In this document: piece by piece, positions 11,001 to 21,876 of the stretch
Position numbering within the stretch: position 1 is the stretch's first letter
Layout of the letters: each line of letters opens with the position of its first letter
Assembly (NCBI RefSeq): GCF_000715075.1
Contig: NC_134081.1
Location: 105,388,108-105,452,107 of the forward strand
DNA from: Nicotiana tabacum
Lineage: Eukaryota; Streptophyta; Magnoliopsida; Solanales; Solanaceae
Direction: 5' to 3'
Length of the DNA: 64,000 nt
Position numbers and translations under genes: made by a program
The notes under the pieces: model-generated
What the model was told of the DNA's origin: nothing
What the model saw: only the letters and a program-made list of their open reading frames with translations
The model's database searches: none

Positions 11001-14000
11001 GGAGTTGTAGGTGGTGGAACTGGAGCTATAGGTGGTGGAGCTACAACCGGAGTTGTAGGTGGTGGAACTGGAGCTATAGGTGGTAGAGCTACAACTGGAG
11101 CTATAGGTGGTGGAGCTACAACTGAAGCTGTAGGTGGTGGAGCTGGAGTGACTGAATCTCCAAAAGATGAAACTGGTAGTACCTCAGAAATATGTAAGTG
11201 ATGACCTGAACCTGTGAAGTATGATTGGGTTTCAAAGAAGGTAACATCAGCAGACATAAGGTACCGTTGGAGGTCAGGAGAGTAGCATCGATACCCCTTT
11301 TGTGTTCTCGAGAAACCCAGAAATACGCACTTAAGAGCACGAGGAGCTAACTTATCTGTTCCCGGAGTAAGGTTATGGACAAAACAAGTGCTTCCAAAGA
11401 TACGGGGTGGAAGAGAGAACAAAGGTAAGTGGGGAAACATGACAGAGAATGGAACTTGGTTCTGGATAGCTGAAGATGGCATACGATTAATAAGATAGCA
11501 AGATGTAAGAATGGCATCCCCCAAAAACGCAACGGAGCATGAGATTGTATGAGTAGGGTACGAGCAGTTTCAATAAGATGTCTATTCTTTCTTTCAGCTA
11601 CCCCATTTTGTTGAGATGTGTACGGACAAGATGTTTGATGAATAATCCCATGAGATTTCATAAACTGCTGAAATGGGGAAGACAAATACTCTCGGACATT
11701 ATCACTACGAAATGTGCGAATAGAAACCCCAAATTGATTTTGAATTTCAGCGTGGAAGGTCTGGAAAATAGAAAACAGCTCAGATCGATTTTTTATCAAA
11801 AATATCCAAGTACAACTGGAATAATCATCAATGAAATTGACAAAGTAGCGGAATCCTAAGGTGGAACTGACCCGACTAGGACCCCCAAACATCTGAATGG
11901 ACTAAAGTAAAAGGTGACTCTGCTCGATTATCAAGACGCCGAGGGAAATAGGAACGGGTATGCTTACCGAGCTGACATGACTCACACTCTAGAGCTGACA
12001 AGTGAGATAAACCAGATACCATTTTCTGAAGTTTTGACAAACTGGGATGTCCCAACCGTTTATGTAATAAATCTGGTGAATCAGTAACAGGACAAGTTGT
12101 AGAAGGAAGACAAGATGTGAGTCCATGTGATTTAGCAAGGATAAGGTAATAAAGTCCGTTTGATTCACGCCCGGTACCAATGATCCGCCCCGTACTGCGT
12201 TCCTGTATAAAAACATGGTCATCAAGAACTAAAACAGCACATTTAAGTGATTTGGCTAAGCGACTAACAGTTATGAGATTAAAAGGACTATTGGAAATAT
12301 AAAGGACTGAATCTAAAGGTAAGGAAGGAAGCGGGCTTGCTTGACCTATTGCAGTTGCCATGGTTTGAGACCCATTGGCCATTGTGACTTCTGGAAGAGA
12401 TTGAGATTACGAAATAGTAGTGAAAAGAGATTTGTTACCAGAAATATGATCTGATGCACCTGAATCAATGACCCAAGACTCAGAGGATGAAGATTGGGAG
12501 AAACAAGTCACGTTATTACCTGTTTGAACAACAGAAGCTATCTCAGAAGATGTCTGCTTACATGCTTTATACTGAAAGAACTCAATATACTCTGCTAAAG
12601 AAACCATCCGACTATTCAAAGCATCGGTTCCCATGTCGCTACAATTAGTAGTAGTAGGGTTAACTTGAAATAGTGAAAATAAGTAACTCCTGTGAAAAAA
12701 CTGAAGAAATAGCTTGAAAAACACTGTTTACAGCAGGAAAACAGAACATTGCTCTGTGCCAGAAACACTGTTCACGCCGGAAATACTGTAGCTCGTCGGA
12801 AAATTCCAAAGTTGTCGGAATTTGTTCTAACCAGGATGGATAGACTTGGAATTACTTTACGAGCAAGCTGTCCTGAAGAAATATTTTCAAAAAATGGCCA
12901 GAAAGGTCACTGTTCACACCGGAAAAATATAAAAGTGGCCGGAATTTGATTTGAATTAGATGGGTAGGCTCGGAATTTTGAGGAGAACATACTGTCCTGA
13001 AGAAGCTTCGCGAAAAAATGGCCGGAAAGTGGCCGGAACCCTCGCCGGAAAAGTTGTTGCCGGCGTGTGGAGGAGCGTGGCGGCTTTTCTGCCGGATAAA
13101 ATTTCAGGGGTTGGTAGTCGGAGGGTGATCTACCTTGTGGTGGTGTTGGTTTTAGCACAACACCTACAGAAAGTGACTTTCACTTAGACAAGCCTTAGAT
13201 CACCGGAAAAATTATACGATGACTAAGTTCTTTCTTCCCGGTTAACGCTGGAAAGACGCACAGCGATCTTTTCTCACTAATGCTCTGATACTATGTGAGA
13301 AGGCACGGGAGAAAATATGTTATTGATATTGGATGATAAATACAATACAAGAGGTCCCTATTTATAGCTATACACTACAAGGAGATATTACTCATCTTCC
13401 AATGTGGGACAAGACTACACTATACATATCAATAAACTAACAATTACATATATTCTTATATGCATAACGTTCATGCAGCACTTCTCCATTTCAATTATCC
13501 TAAGTACTACATCTTTATCTATCAATTCTCTCTGGAAGACTCAGCTTAAATATCTTGCTTGGCTACATTAGGTAAAATAATCTCGTCTAATCTCACTTCA
13601 TCTCCATTCTTAGGTGCTAGATTTTTTACTTCATATACTTTTTTTTTTTTAAAGTAGAAGTGTCGGACAATGAGCAAACTGTGCTCTAGAGGAGAACCAA
13701 ACCTGCGAGCTTCAAGTAGTTTTGATATACTGCAGTCTGCATATACTGTGTTACTTCTATTATCTTAAAACACCTTACTTTCTAGTTCATATAGTTCTTC
13801 TCCATAATTCGAACTTCTAGCCGAATTTTTCACGAGTTCTATCAATAACACTATCATTTTTAATTATACTGCACCATGGAACCTCATGTATTCCTATTGA
13901 TTATCTCATCCACAACTAGGGTAAAGAAGTGTAGATAGGGGTGATCATTCGCAGTTAGGTTAGGATTAAGAATACTTCGATTTAATTTTAAGCTTCCGGA

Positions 14001-14360
14001 TTTAAGAAATTACAATTCAAATCAAACAAGCTCAGTTTGTTTCGGTTTTTTAGAGTTTGATTTCGGATTAATCGGTTTGGTTATTTGGATTTTAGTTTAA
14101 GACTAAGTTGGGCTGCTTCTTACCCGGAAAAAAAAAAATCCAAATAAAGTACTCATGTAAAAATTGCCTTAACAATTCCTATCTACTTCAGTCACTACTC
14201 AGCTTCAGCTATAGATTTGAGGCTTTCAGCAAAAGAGCAAAAAGCGGCAATAGTGGTGAGAGAAAAAATAAGGAGAAGTGAACTTAGATGTTTTTTCCTT
14301 TTTCCATTAAGGTAAATGATAACTAAAAATTCTCGAAAAATCCAAATAAAAAGGAACAGA

Positions 14361-14443
<83 letters not shown>

Positions 14444-17400
14444 CAATAAAAATAATAATATAATTCCATGTAGATAAGCATGCCCGAACACTATTCTTAG
14501 CTTCATAAATTAAACTAACAGTTGTCACCATCACCAACGAGCCAGTCAGTGAACTGGTTAATTAAAGAAAATGAGCAATCACTTAGTAATCACAGCGACT
14601 GGCCGCCCATTATTCGGATCCACTGAGAAAACCATATCAGCACTATCATGATTCTGTTATCACTTAGACCAGAAAATAAAATCTAAACTTGCCCAACCCT
14701 GGCAACTGTGTGACCAGCTATGGTCCATTGGTACATCCCTAAGACCGGTATCATTTCATCAGTCTATCCTAGTGTCAAGAATAGATTCTACCACTTCTCC
14801 ACAAGCCAAGAAGAAGGATAATGAGATAACTCAGACACTAAGCAAAATACATCATCCAATCCCACCCCAAGAACAATGTGATGAAAGTGTTGGATAAACT
14901 AGGAAACTCAACAATTTCCCTACATTTTAGAAAATTGTAGCATTGGCAAGATTCACATAGTTGAGCTGAATACAGTACTATAGATTCAGTATTCCCTTTT
15001 GTTCATTCCTTGTCCCCCGTTCTTATTTTGGACTATATATTCTTATCTTGACCACAGTGAATGACAGAGTTCATGGATGCTGAAAAGAAATAGGAACTTA
15101 GAGTTCAATCACAGGTATGATTGCCAGGACCCCTCCTGCACTTGTCATTAATCAAAACGGGAAGACTTGATTTTGGATGGTGAGGATATCTTAGAAAGTT
15201 GAGTTATCCTGAAAAAGGCAAATAAGCTCTTTGCTTTCAAATAACATATCGGTAATATCAAGAACGACATAAGCTAATTCAACCTATCGTGGTGTATTCC
15301 CTGGTATTAAAGAACAGAAAAGGTAAGGTGCAGAAAATGCAATAGGATCAATTCCTTGGAATGTCCATTTCTTTTATCCTTAACTCTCTCTCTCATGACA
15401 ATTAGGAGTATCAGCACCCGGATAAGACTTCAGTTGCTGAGAAGATTATTGAGATCTCATCATTTGTAATACATAGTTGTGAGGTTTTGACTCAGTTGTA
15501 CGGAGATTCAAAAGATATAAGATAGCTCAAATCTTTAGCAAAGAGAAAGAGGCACTTACATATTCTCCACCTCCAATAAAGACATCCTTAACGCTTTCTC
15601 TAATTGTCATTCTGCTCTTAGTATCAATGTCAGGTTGAGGAAGGCGTAATTTGGTCGGACGCTCACTGTCTCTAACTTCCTCAGGATCTACTGGCAAGTC
15701 AGCAGACACATAATCCCCAAGAACAGCAACAGCCCCAGTATAGCGTTCTCCCATCAGCTCGTACGGTTTTGCTGGGAAGACATAAAGATGAACTGCAGAA
15801 GCAACACCCATCTGTACTGGATGAATAAACAGAGCTGTTAAAAAACTGTCGAAGTAAATCAAGCATCACTAGATCACCGATAAAAACTTAAAGCATAACA
15901 TGCATCCATAATAAAATTCTAAAAATCATAAAAGCAAATATTCAGTACACTATGAGTAATATATGCACGGCCAATTTCAGAACAATTACCTCGATGCATA
16001 TGATGAAATCTTGAATACTGGATTTAAATTGCAAAGCTTCAGCTATTGGACTTCGAAACAAACCAAGGCTACAGAGAAGAGCTATAGCCACGCCTTGCCA
16101 CCAAGTTAAGAAGACAATTGACTTGAACGTCAAAAACTTGTACAGCGGTTTGATGTGAGCTAATTCATTCTTTGTAATGGCATAAAATTGTACTAAACAA
16201 TACAGCGCCCATGATTGACTGAAATTTAAAACCACTGCCACATATGGATACCTAAAAAAGCAGAATTGAAGCAAGAGATAGTATTAATTACATGTAGATC
16301 AGCCCAATAAGTCATAGCACAGTACTGAAAAATCTTCCAGATTACAATAGCTTGTAGGACTATCTACCACATGAATGCTATGGAAATTTTATGGCATGAA
16401 ACTTGGTGTTAATAAAGGACGATATTTGCCTACTTTAGAGAAATGTACTTGGAACTTGCAACTATCGAGGCATGTCCAGTCATTATCCATAAACTAATAA
16501 GAGGCCTTTTTTTTTAAAGGTACTGATTGTATTAATAAAGAAGCGTAACAAGAGTGCTAGATCTGTACAAGAATAATAAGAGGTCTTTCTTACCCACAAT
16601 TCCACTTGAAGTCTCCTTCACAATACACATCAAAAGCTTCAAGAATCACTGCTGAAATAGCGGTTAATGCTTTTATGATCATCTACAAAGAAAATTGTCT
16701 ATCACGTTAATCACAAGGAAAAGATGATCACAGCTTTTTATTATATAAGATCTAAGTCAGGTAGCATGCTCACATATTGGACAATTCCAAATTTGATAAC
16801 TTGGTAGACCCACTGACCAAGCTTCCATGGCTTTAAAAAGTAATTCATAGGAAAAAGATGCTTGACAACCCCCTTCTCAGAGCCATGATCTAGTAGTGGC
16901 ATCTTTGGAGCTGCACGCCCTTCCCTCTCCATAAATAGTATAGCCCTCTCCTCCCCACCTAAGTCACAAAATTTAAAAGAAGGAAAAAAGCAACTTTTTA
17001 GTAATGTTCTAAAAACATACTTGTAGAATCAAACTTTCAACACAGGTTTAATCATGGTAGTCTTCAGTCAGCATTTTCAAAAATACAAGAGAACCTAGAA
17101 AGTTCATCAGCCAAGAAGACATGCCAACCCTTTATATCAAAGGGCCATGTGTTAACATGTAAGAGAGTAAAAATCAAATGATTCATTGACCTCAGTGACT
17201 CTTTGAGCTCTTATCAAAGAAGAATAGAAGAGAAAAGTACACTATCCAATGTCCTCAACTTTCTAGAAAAAGGAAATCACATATTTTTCTTTAGGCTGTA
17301 ACGTATGAATTACTGTCCTGAATTTACACATTAAGGGACCATTTGGTTGGCTGCTATAGTAAAGATACATAAGTAATACAGTGTTTGGTTGGTCGCATAA

Positions 17401-19927
17401 GAAAAGATAATCTCAGCATAATTATTGCGACATTTTGTTGGCCGCATAAGTAAAAATGATCTCCGCATAACTAAATGCAGTGTTTGGTTAGTGGTATAAA
17501 ATGTAATACATTCATAACTTCTTTTTTCTTTTCTTTTTTTAAACAACCGTGGTGTTCGGGCCAACTTCTGCTACCTCAATTATTCTGTCGTGTACCTACT
17601 ATCTTCCACCAGCACATATACTAGGCAACTCTGCTCACCAAGGCTTAGGCAAATGGAAAGAAATCATCTACTATTTTTTGTCTCTGCTGGAAATTTGAAC
17701 CCTTGACTCCAAGGTTTGTACCCACATCATTGACCATAAGGACACAACCTTGGGTGCTACAAACATACTTATAAGGGAATCTTCATATTATTTTGGGAAC
17801 AAAATGTGGAACAAGATATAAGTATTAGCAATATGTGGATAAGAGTATCTACAGATAATAAAAATGTCCTTAAAGTGGGTAATCCCTGCATACACATGCC
17901 ATGTATTATTTTTCACTACACACTGATCCTTATTATTACCCACTACATAGCAACTCCTACATTGTTATTAACAACATAAAAAGCATTGCATTATTGTCTA
18001 GACATAACTAGTATACGAACCAAACGACCCCTAAATAAAAGTTAGCAAGATCAAGTTTAAGACAAAAAACTTAACCATACCTAAGCATGCAACAAGATAC
18101 CTCCCAAAGCAGTACATAGCAAAGGATTCATAGCAATCCCGCAGTATCCCAATGTGAACACTAACTGCTGGATGTACCAATGACACAAACTGTGAAAAAT
18201 AAACGTAGAATTAGAAAATTGACAAAGTATAATCTAACAGAGTTCAATGACAACCAACTTGAGATTGACCGGATACTTGGAGCTGATATTCAATAAAATA
18301 TATGCCTTTAGGCAATTACATCAATAACTCAGTCAATGTAACGAATTCAACTTTGTGAGAGAAGTATATTGTATAAATTTCATAACTTACAATATCTATA
18401 GTAGCATGCAATGTTAAATGTATGTCTCATTTATTCAATTCAATTGACTGCAGTCAAAAGCAAAACATATTTGCTAATGAATGTTGTTAGTTTATATATA
18501 AAGAGATGGAAGGGACCATGTAAAAGAACATGTCACCCCCGCTAAAACTCGAACATTTTCTGGAAAACTCACTTTAGATCAACTTTATAAGTGCTCGCTA
18601 TCTGTAGGTTATCAATTTATTTATGACCAACATGGATATCTTTACACCGTATATATTCCTTTTCTCCTCTATCCCTAGTAAAGTTTTGACTTTTCAAATA
18701 TCTAGGAAAATAATAATATTGGAAAATAGGATTTATCTTTCTTTGCCCTTACTTTTCTTTTGTTTTGGTGCTTTAATGTAATTCTCTTCAGTCAAACTAG
18801 TTTAAAAATAAAAAGATATATCCCACTTGTTTTGGCTTCAGAAGTATACGCATTATAAATATGTAAGAGAACAGCAGAAAGACGCAGTTGAACATGTAGG
18901 TTGTACATAAAAAAGAGAAAATGTGCTCAGAAATCCTTGGTAGATCACAGTTAAAACTTAACCGATGACACCATACAACAACTACAAACCCAGTGGGATC
19001 CCACAAGTGGAACCCGGAGAGGATAAAGTATACGCAGACCTTACTTCTACCTTACGAAGGTGGAGAGACTGTTTCCGGTAGACCCTCGGCTCAAGAATAG
19101 TGAAAAAGAAGCAATAAACAAATAATAGCAATGATAGGTAATAGGCAACGGAAGCAAATGGCGAAGCATGTAAGCAAGAAAAGATAAATTAAAAGACGAA
19201 GCCTTCTTCCCCTCAATGAACAACAAAAAAAGACTAGACTTGAGAAGCTATAACAAAAAATAAATTCCACTAGTAAAGAACATGGGATAGCACAACTTAA
19301 GCTGACACGTGAATGTTACTCTCTTTCTGCACTTCATTAGCAACTCTTTTAGCAATCTTTCTTTTTTTCCATTCAACAATCAAGACCTACCATATGTTCT
19401 CTATTTCTCAGATCGTTTACTCTCCAAGGGCTTTACAAAACTAGTTAAGTCAGAAGTGTGGAGAAGCGGAAGAACTCATAGAACCTTCACCACAAAAAAA
19501 AGGGAGTGATCATGTCCAACTTACGCAAAAAAATCAAAACTTTATCTACACCCAAATTGATATAAACCACTATAGCTAACAAAGAATATATATTTTTAAC
19601 TTACCGATTCAACTGCATAACAAGGCACCATCAAAATCACACCAATCAAAAACTTTTGTTCCTGCCAACACAAAATGAAAACACTATCTTATTAGAAAAA
19701 CCGAAAATGATAAAAACAAACAGAATTAAGAGAAATAATTGTACCTCAGGGTTTTTGTAAGCAGAGAGATGTTCAAATAGGAGGTACATAGAAAGTGTGA
19801 GAGAAACAACAACGAAAACTCCAGCAAGTAGTGTTGCCCATACAGGAGGTGAGTAATTACTGAAAAGGCCATGAATGACCTGATTCAAATGCTCCGATGA
19901 TGATGATATTGATATTATCCCTTGCAT
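8029..19927 (-). CDS. LAZ1: LAZ1 homologue, DUF300 / Ost-alpha / TMEM184 family membrane protein (8 exons)
   Basis: Eight minus-strand exons join in frame to about 493 residues, close to Arabidopsis LAZ1: 19745-19927, 19605-19661, 18081-18189, 16774-16958, 16594-16682, 15990-16251, 15560-15811 and 8029-8373. All introns have GT/AG ends. The protein opens with a short luminal or extracellular segment, then a first membrane span ([20 protein letters not shown]). It carries the family landmarks [20 protein letters not shown], then hydrophobic spans [12 protein letters not shown] and [17 protein letters not shown]. The C-terminus is a long cytosolic Ser/Arg/Lys-rich tail ending near [17 protein letters not shown]. 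In Arabidopsis, LAZ1 loss suppresses acd11 cell death, and the family is tied to tonoplast and brassinosteroid-receptor trafficking. The coding sequence shows no lesion. Intron 7 (8374-15559) is unusually long because a Copia element sits in it. Start chosen as the Met before [14 protein letters not shown]. Confidence 0.9.
8374..9006. other. LAZ1 intron 7, part next to the last exon
   Basis: Non-coding intron sequence between exon 8 and the Copia insertion. Nothing further is recognisable. Its last five bases (attac) form one copy of the target duplication. Confidence 0.6.
9007..9155 (-). repeat. Downstream (3') LTR of the intronic Copia
   Basis: 149 bp beginning TGTGAGAAGG and ending AAACTAACA on the plus strand. 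It matches 13294-13442 with three substitutions seen by eye. Confidence 0.95.
9163..12724 (-). pseudogene. Copia pol remnant: protease, integrase, RT, RNase H with multiple lesions
   Basis: Reading on the minus strand, the 12407-12724 segment holds the protease active-site motif ([10 protein letters not shown]) and ends at an in-frame stop. The 11876-12382 segment holds the GAG-pre-integrase region with HKRLGHPS and CESC. Integrase follows in 11347-11892 (FIDDYS, RSDN, NGVAERK) and continues in another frame in 10664-11524, which includes a Pro/Ala-rich repeat linker (around 10960-11150). RT starts in 10301-10654 ([14 protein letters not shown]) and continues past frameshifts through a YVDD-type box near 10115. 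RNase H lies in 9457-9924 ([20 protein letters not shown]) and its end in 9163-9360. At least five frame changes or stops separate these pieces. Confidence 0.9.
12766..13036. repeat. Two imperfect tandem copies, about 142-bp unit, in the Copia leader
   Basis: The phrase CACTGTTCAC(G/A)CCGGAAA recurs at 12766 and 12908. Both copies continue through a similar 'ggatgg-tag-cttggaatt' segment and 'ctgtcctgaagaa'. This repeat occupies the place between the upstream LTR and protease where gag would be expected. Confidence 0.7.
13294..13442 (-). repeat. Upstream (5') LTR of the intronic Copia
   Basis: 149 bp, the partner of 9007-9155. On the minus strand its inner edge is followed by TAGTATCAGAGC, the usual plant Copia primer-binding site complementary to initiator methionine tRNA. 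Confidence 0.95.
13448..15559. other. LAZ1 intron 7, part next to exon 7
   Basis: Intron sequence with no gene. It holds a long AAT microsatellite (listed separately). Around 13940-14100 there is a degenerate stretch rich in 'ggttt/gattt' that resembles dispersed plant repeat DNA, but I cannot name it. Confidence 0.5.
14361..14438. repeat. (AAT)n microsatellite
   Basis: About 26 uninterrupted AAT triplets, followed by an imperfect 'aacaacaataaaaataataat' extension. It lies in LAZ1 intron 7. The poly-Leu and poly-Ile reading frames across it are artefacts. Confidence 0.97.
17335..18031. mobile_element. PIF/Harbinger-type MITE in LAZ1 intron 3, interrupted by a SINE
   Basis: The ends are GGGACCATTTGGTTGG and the inverse of CGAACCAAACGACCCC, matching at 12 of 16 positions. 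TAA flanks both sides (17332-17334 and 18032-18034), the 3-bp duplication typical of Tourist/Harbinger elements. The left part repeats 'gtttggttggtcgcataag'-like phrases. Without the nested SINE it would be roughly 460 bp. Confidence 0.75.
17525..17757 (-). mobile_element. Au-type SINE nested in the Harbinger MITE
   Basis: On the minus strand it begins GCACCCAAGGTTGTGTCC and carries a tRNA-like A box (TCCTTATGGTCAATG) and B box (GGTTCAAATTT). It continues through the family phrase GCCTAAGCCTTGGTGAGCAG and ends GTTGGCCCGAACACCACGGTTG before a short A/T-rich tail. This matches the Au SINE family known from many angiosperms including Solanaceae; the family identification is from memory. The B box has drifted from GGTTCAAATCCC. 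No clear target duplication was found. Confidence 0.75.
18975..19095 (-). mobile_element. TS-type SINE fragment in LAZ1 intron 2
   Basis: On the minus strand it runs from TTGAGCCGAGGGTCTACC through GGTCTGCGTATACTTTATCC to CCACTTGTGGGATCCCACTG and a short degenerate TTG tail. This is the body and 3' end of the TS SINE family first described in tobacco. The tRNA-like 5' part is missing or unrecognisable, so the copy is 5' truncated. Confidence 0.65.
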
Positions 19928-21228
19928 CAGCTACGATTTTTAGGGTTCCGATGATCGGAGCTCATATGATTTTTTTTCTCCGGTTGAATTTTGGTAAATG
20001 TTAAAATAAATATTTTCAAAAAAAATTGGAAGTTGAATTTTGAATGAATGATTGGTAGGATTCGTTGAAGCTCCTTCCTGATTATTTTTTATTTTTTTCT
20101 TTTTCTCAAAGTCGAGTTCTGTCGAAGCTTTTGTACTATTTATGATTTGGTCCCTTGAAGTTTTGGGTTTGTTTTTCTGTCGTCATTATAAGTGAACAGA
20201 AGCGGTCTTTTATTTGGAATTTCCGAGATTAGAAGGGCCCAACAGTAATTGAAAATGATAGAGGAAGGGTGTTCCAGAAAAATGAAAATATAGTCGAAAA
20301 TTGAATCAAATCTATTTAAAAAATTTATATGAATTTGATTTGCTATTAAATAAGGAAAAATTATATCAAATCAACATATAAATATGCTTATCTTTTATAT
20401 AAGAATTAAAATTTGAGACAACTTTTTCTTGACCTGCTAAAATCATCCTTTTGTTTGAAATGTAATATCTAGTATAACTATTATAGATGATTGAGTCTTA
20501 TTTATTTAAGAAGTTGATTCTAATTTGTATTATAAACTTTTTATCAAGGTATTATTTAGCTATTTCAATCCTTGTTTTTTTATTTTTACAAGTCAATATT
20601 TATTGAGCTCTTATATTTTTTTCTATTTTGAATATTGCTTTATTGTAAACTCCTCCAATAAACAAAGCATATCAGATTTTAAAAATATAAAAGAAGTCTT
20701 ACAAGACGATTGTTTTGTTTTATGAGAGATTGGATTTAATTTTGAAAAATTAACTTTGAGATTGTAAATTATTTTTTAAGTAATAGGTTTAAAAGTAATG
20801 TTAAAATTAAGACCTGCTCTGCATTTAAAAGTAACTTAAAGTTGTCTTTACTTTGAGTACTAATAAAATTTTATTTAAAAATAAATATAAATTAAATGAG
20901 AGCGACCAAATTGGGTGTCTCATAATTTTTTTTAAACCGATGATAAATGTTAAGTCATGGATTTAGTTCTCCTTGTATATAGGGAAACTTGTAGCTCATA
21001 ACATAGGTCAATGAAATTGGAGAAAACCTAGGAGGCCATGGTTCAAAACTTCAAATTCCAGCAAAGACTATGCTATAGGTGATTTCTTTACCAAGTCACG
21101 TGCGGTGCATATGCGAGCGACAAAGCGCGGGTATACTAAAAAGAAACAAAGAAGCAGAGAAGCCAAAGGCAGATCTACAGCTACAAAATAAATTCTTTGA
21201 TCTGCGGTTTTGTTTGGGAATAAGAATA
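19928..21228. promoter_or_regulatory. Shared intergenic region between two divergent genes
   Basis: The minus-strand LAZ1 homologue (ATG at 19927) and the plus-strand small membrane-protein gene (ATG at 21229) face away from each other across 1.3 kb. Both promoters and 5' UTRs should lie here. It is AT-rich with no coding sequence, and I could not single out a convincing TATA box for either gene. Confidence 0.45.
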
Positions 21229-21387
21229 ATGGGAAAGGTGGAATCAAACGAAGACGCCTCAAATCAGAAGAAGAGGGTGAAGAGAAACCATGGATCCACT
21301 AAATTCTTTGTGTTTTTAGATTATGTATTCCTCTTTGTATTCTTTTGTTTCCTCTGCTACATTCTCTTCAAAATGGTCGGGATTTGA
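21229..21387 (+). CDS. Small single-pass membrane protein, 52 residues
   Basis: I place the start at the Met of [20 protein letters not shown], not at the upstream in-frame Met at 21079. The protein has a short polar and basic N-terminus (KKRVKRN), then one strongly hydrophobic span ([20 protein letters not shown]), and ends LFKMVGI. The positive-inside rule predicts a cytosolic N-terminus. Small plant proteins with a similar KFFVFxDY...FLCF core seem familiar to me, but I cannot name a characterised member and assign no function. A GT-type donor context (CCAGGTAATT) lies just after the stop, suggesting a 3' UTR intron. Its use as a real gene rests on the clean architecture and divergent position. 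Confidence 0.55.
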   Translation: MGKVESNEDASNQKKRVKRNHGSTKFFVFLDYVFLFVFFCFLCYILFKMVGI

Positions 21388-21871
21388 TCTATCCAGGTAA
21401 TTCTTGCAACCACTTTTTGATATATGTTTCAACTGTCTATTTCTTTAGCTTCCCATTTCGTTTTCCGTATTATTTGACTCAATTGTTGCATCTGAGCTTA
21501 AATATTTGTATTTGTGATAATTGTGAATGTTGGGATCCGAAAAATGGGAGATTTAAGATGCCTAAACCATTTAGAAGATAAAAGGCTCAAATTTTAAAAC
21601 TGTTTACTCGGTTTCTTGGTGAAAAACTTTGTATAGAAACCTGAGATATATAGGACATATTGGTTACTATTAATTTGAGAAAGCGAGCTTAAATTGTGCC
21701 TCATGAACAGTGATGATTCATATACCCAGACCCTAAATTGCTTGGGATTGAGGCGTAGTTGTTTGATTTGAGATAGTGGATATCTCTCTCTTAAAGTATT
21801 TCACAAACTCTATGACGAATGGGTTTCAAGTCACCTGCATCAATTGGGAAGTTCATTTCATAGGGGTTTTT
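21388..21871. other. Non-coding flank, possibly 3' UTR intron of the small membrane-protein gene
   Basis: No coding sequence is recognised. The reading frame at 21345-21581 overlaps the end of the small gene out of frame and has no family features. Confidence 0.4.
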
Positions 21872-21876
21872 GAATG

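Larger units (their letters stand above)
9007..13442 (-). mobile_element. Ty1/Copia retrotransposon lacking gag, inserted in LAZ1 intron 7
   Basis: A complete insertion by structure: two 149-bp LTRs with TG/CA ends, flanked by a perfect 5-bp duplication ATTAC (9002-9006 and 13443-13447). Transcription runs on the minus strand, the same sense as LAZ1. Next to the upstream LTR is a primer-binding site of the initiator-Met type (TATCAGAGC on the minus strand, just inside 13294). A purine tract (GAGGGGGAG) precedes the downstream LTR. The pol order is protease, integrase, reverse transcriptase, RNase H, which identifies Copia. There are many stops and frameshifts and no gag-like segment, so this copy cannot move by itself. 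The LTRs differ at three positions by eye. Confidence 0.95.

Noticed and set aside
10904..11086. Trp/Ser/Tyr-rich plus-strand frame made of repeats
   Set aside because: Antisense of the Pro/Ala-rich linker repeat in the Copia pol remnant.
14195..14537. Open frames encoding poly-Leu or poly-Ile
   Set aside because: They are translations of the AAT microsatellite.
16741..16932. Stand-alone 63-residue protein
   Set aside because: It is exon 4 of the LAZ1 homologue read into the following intron.
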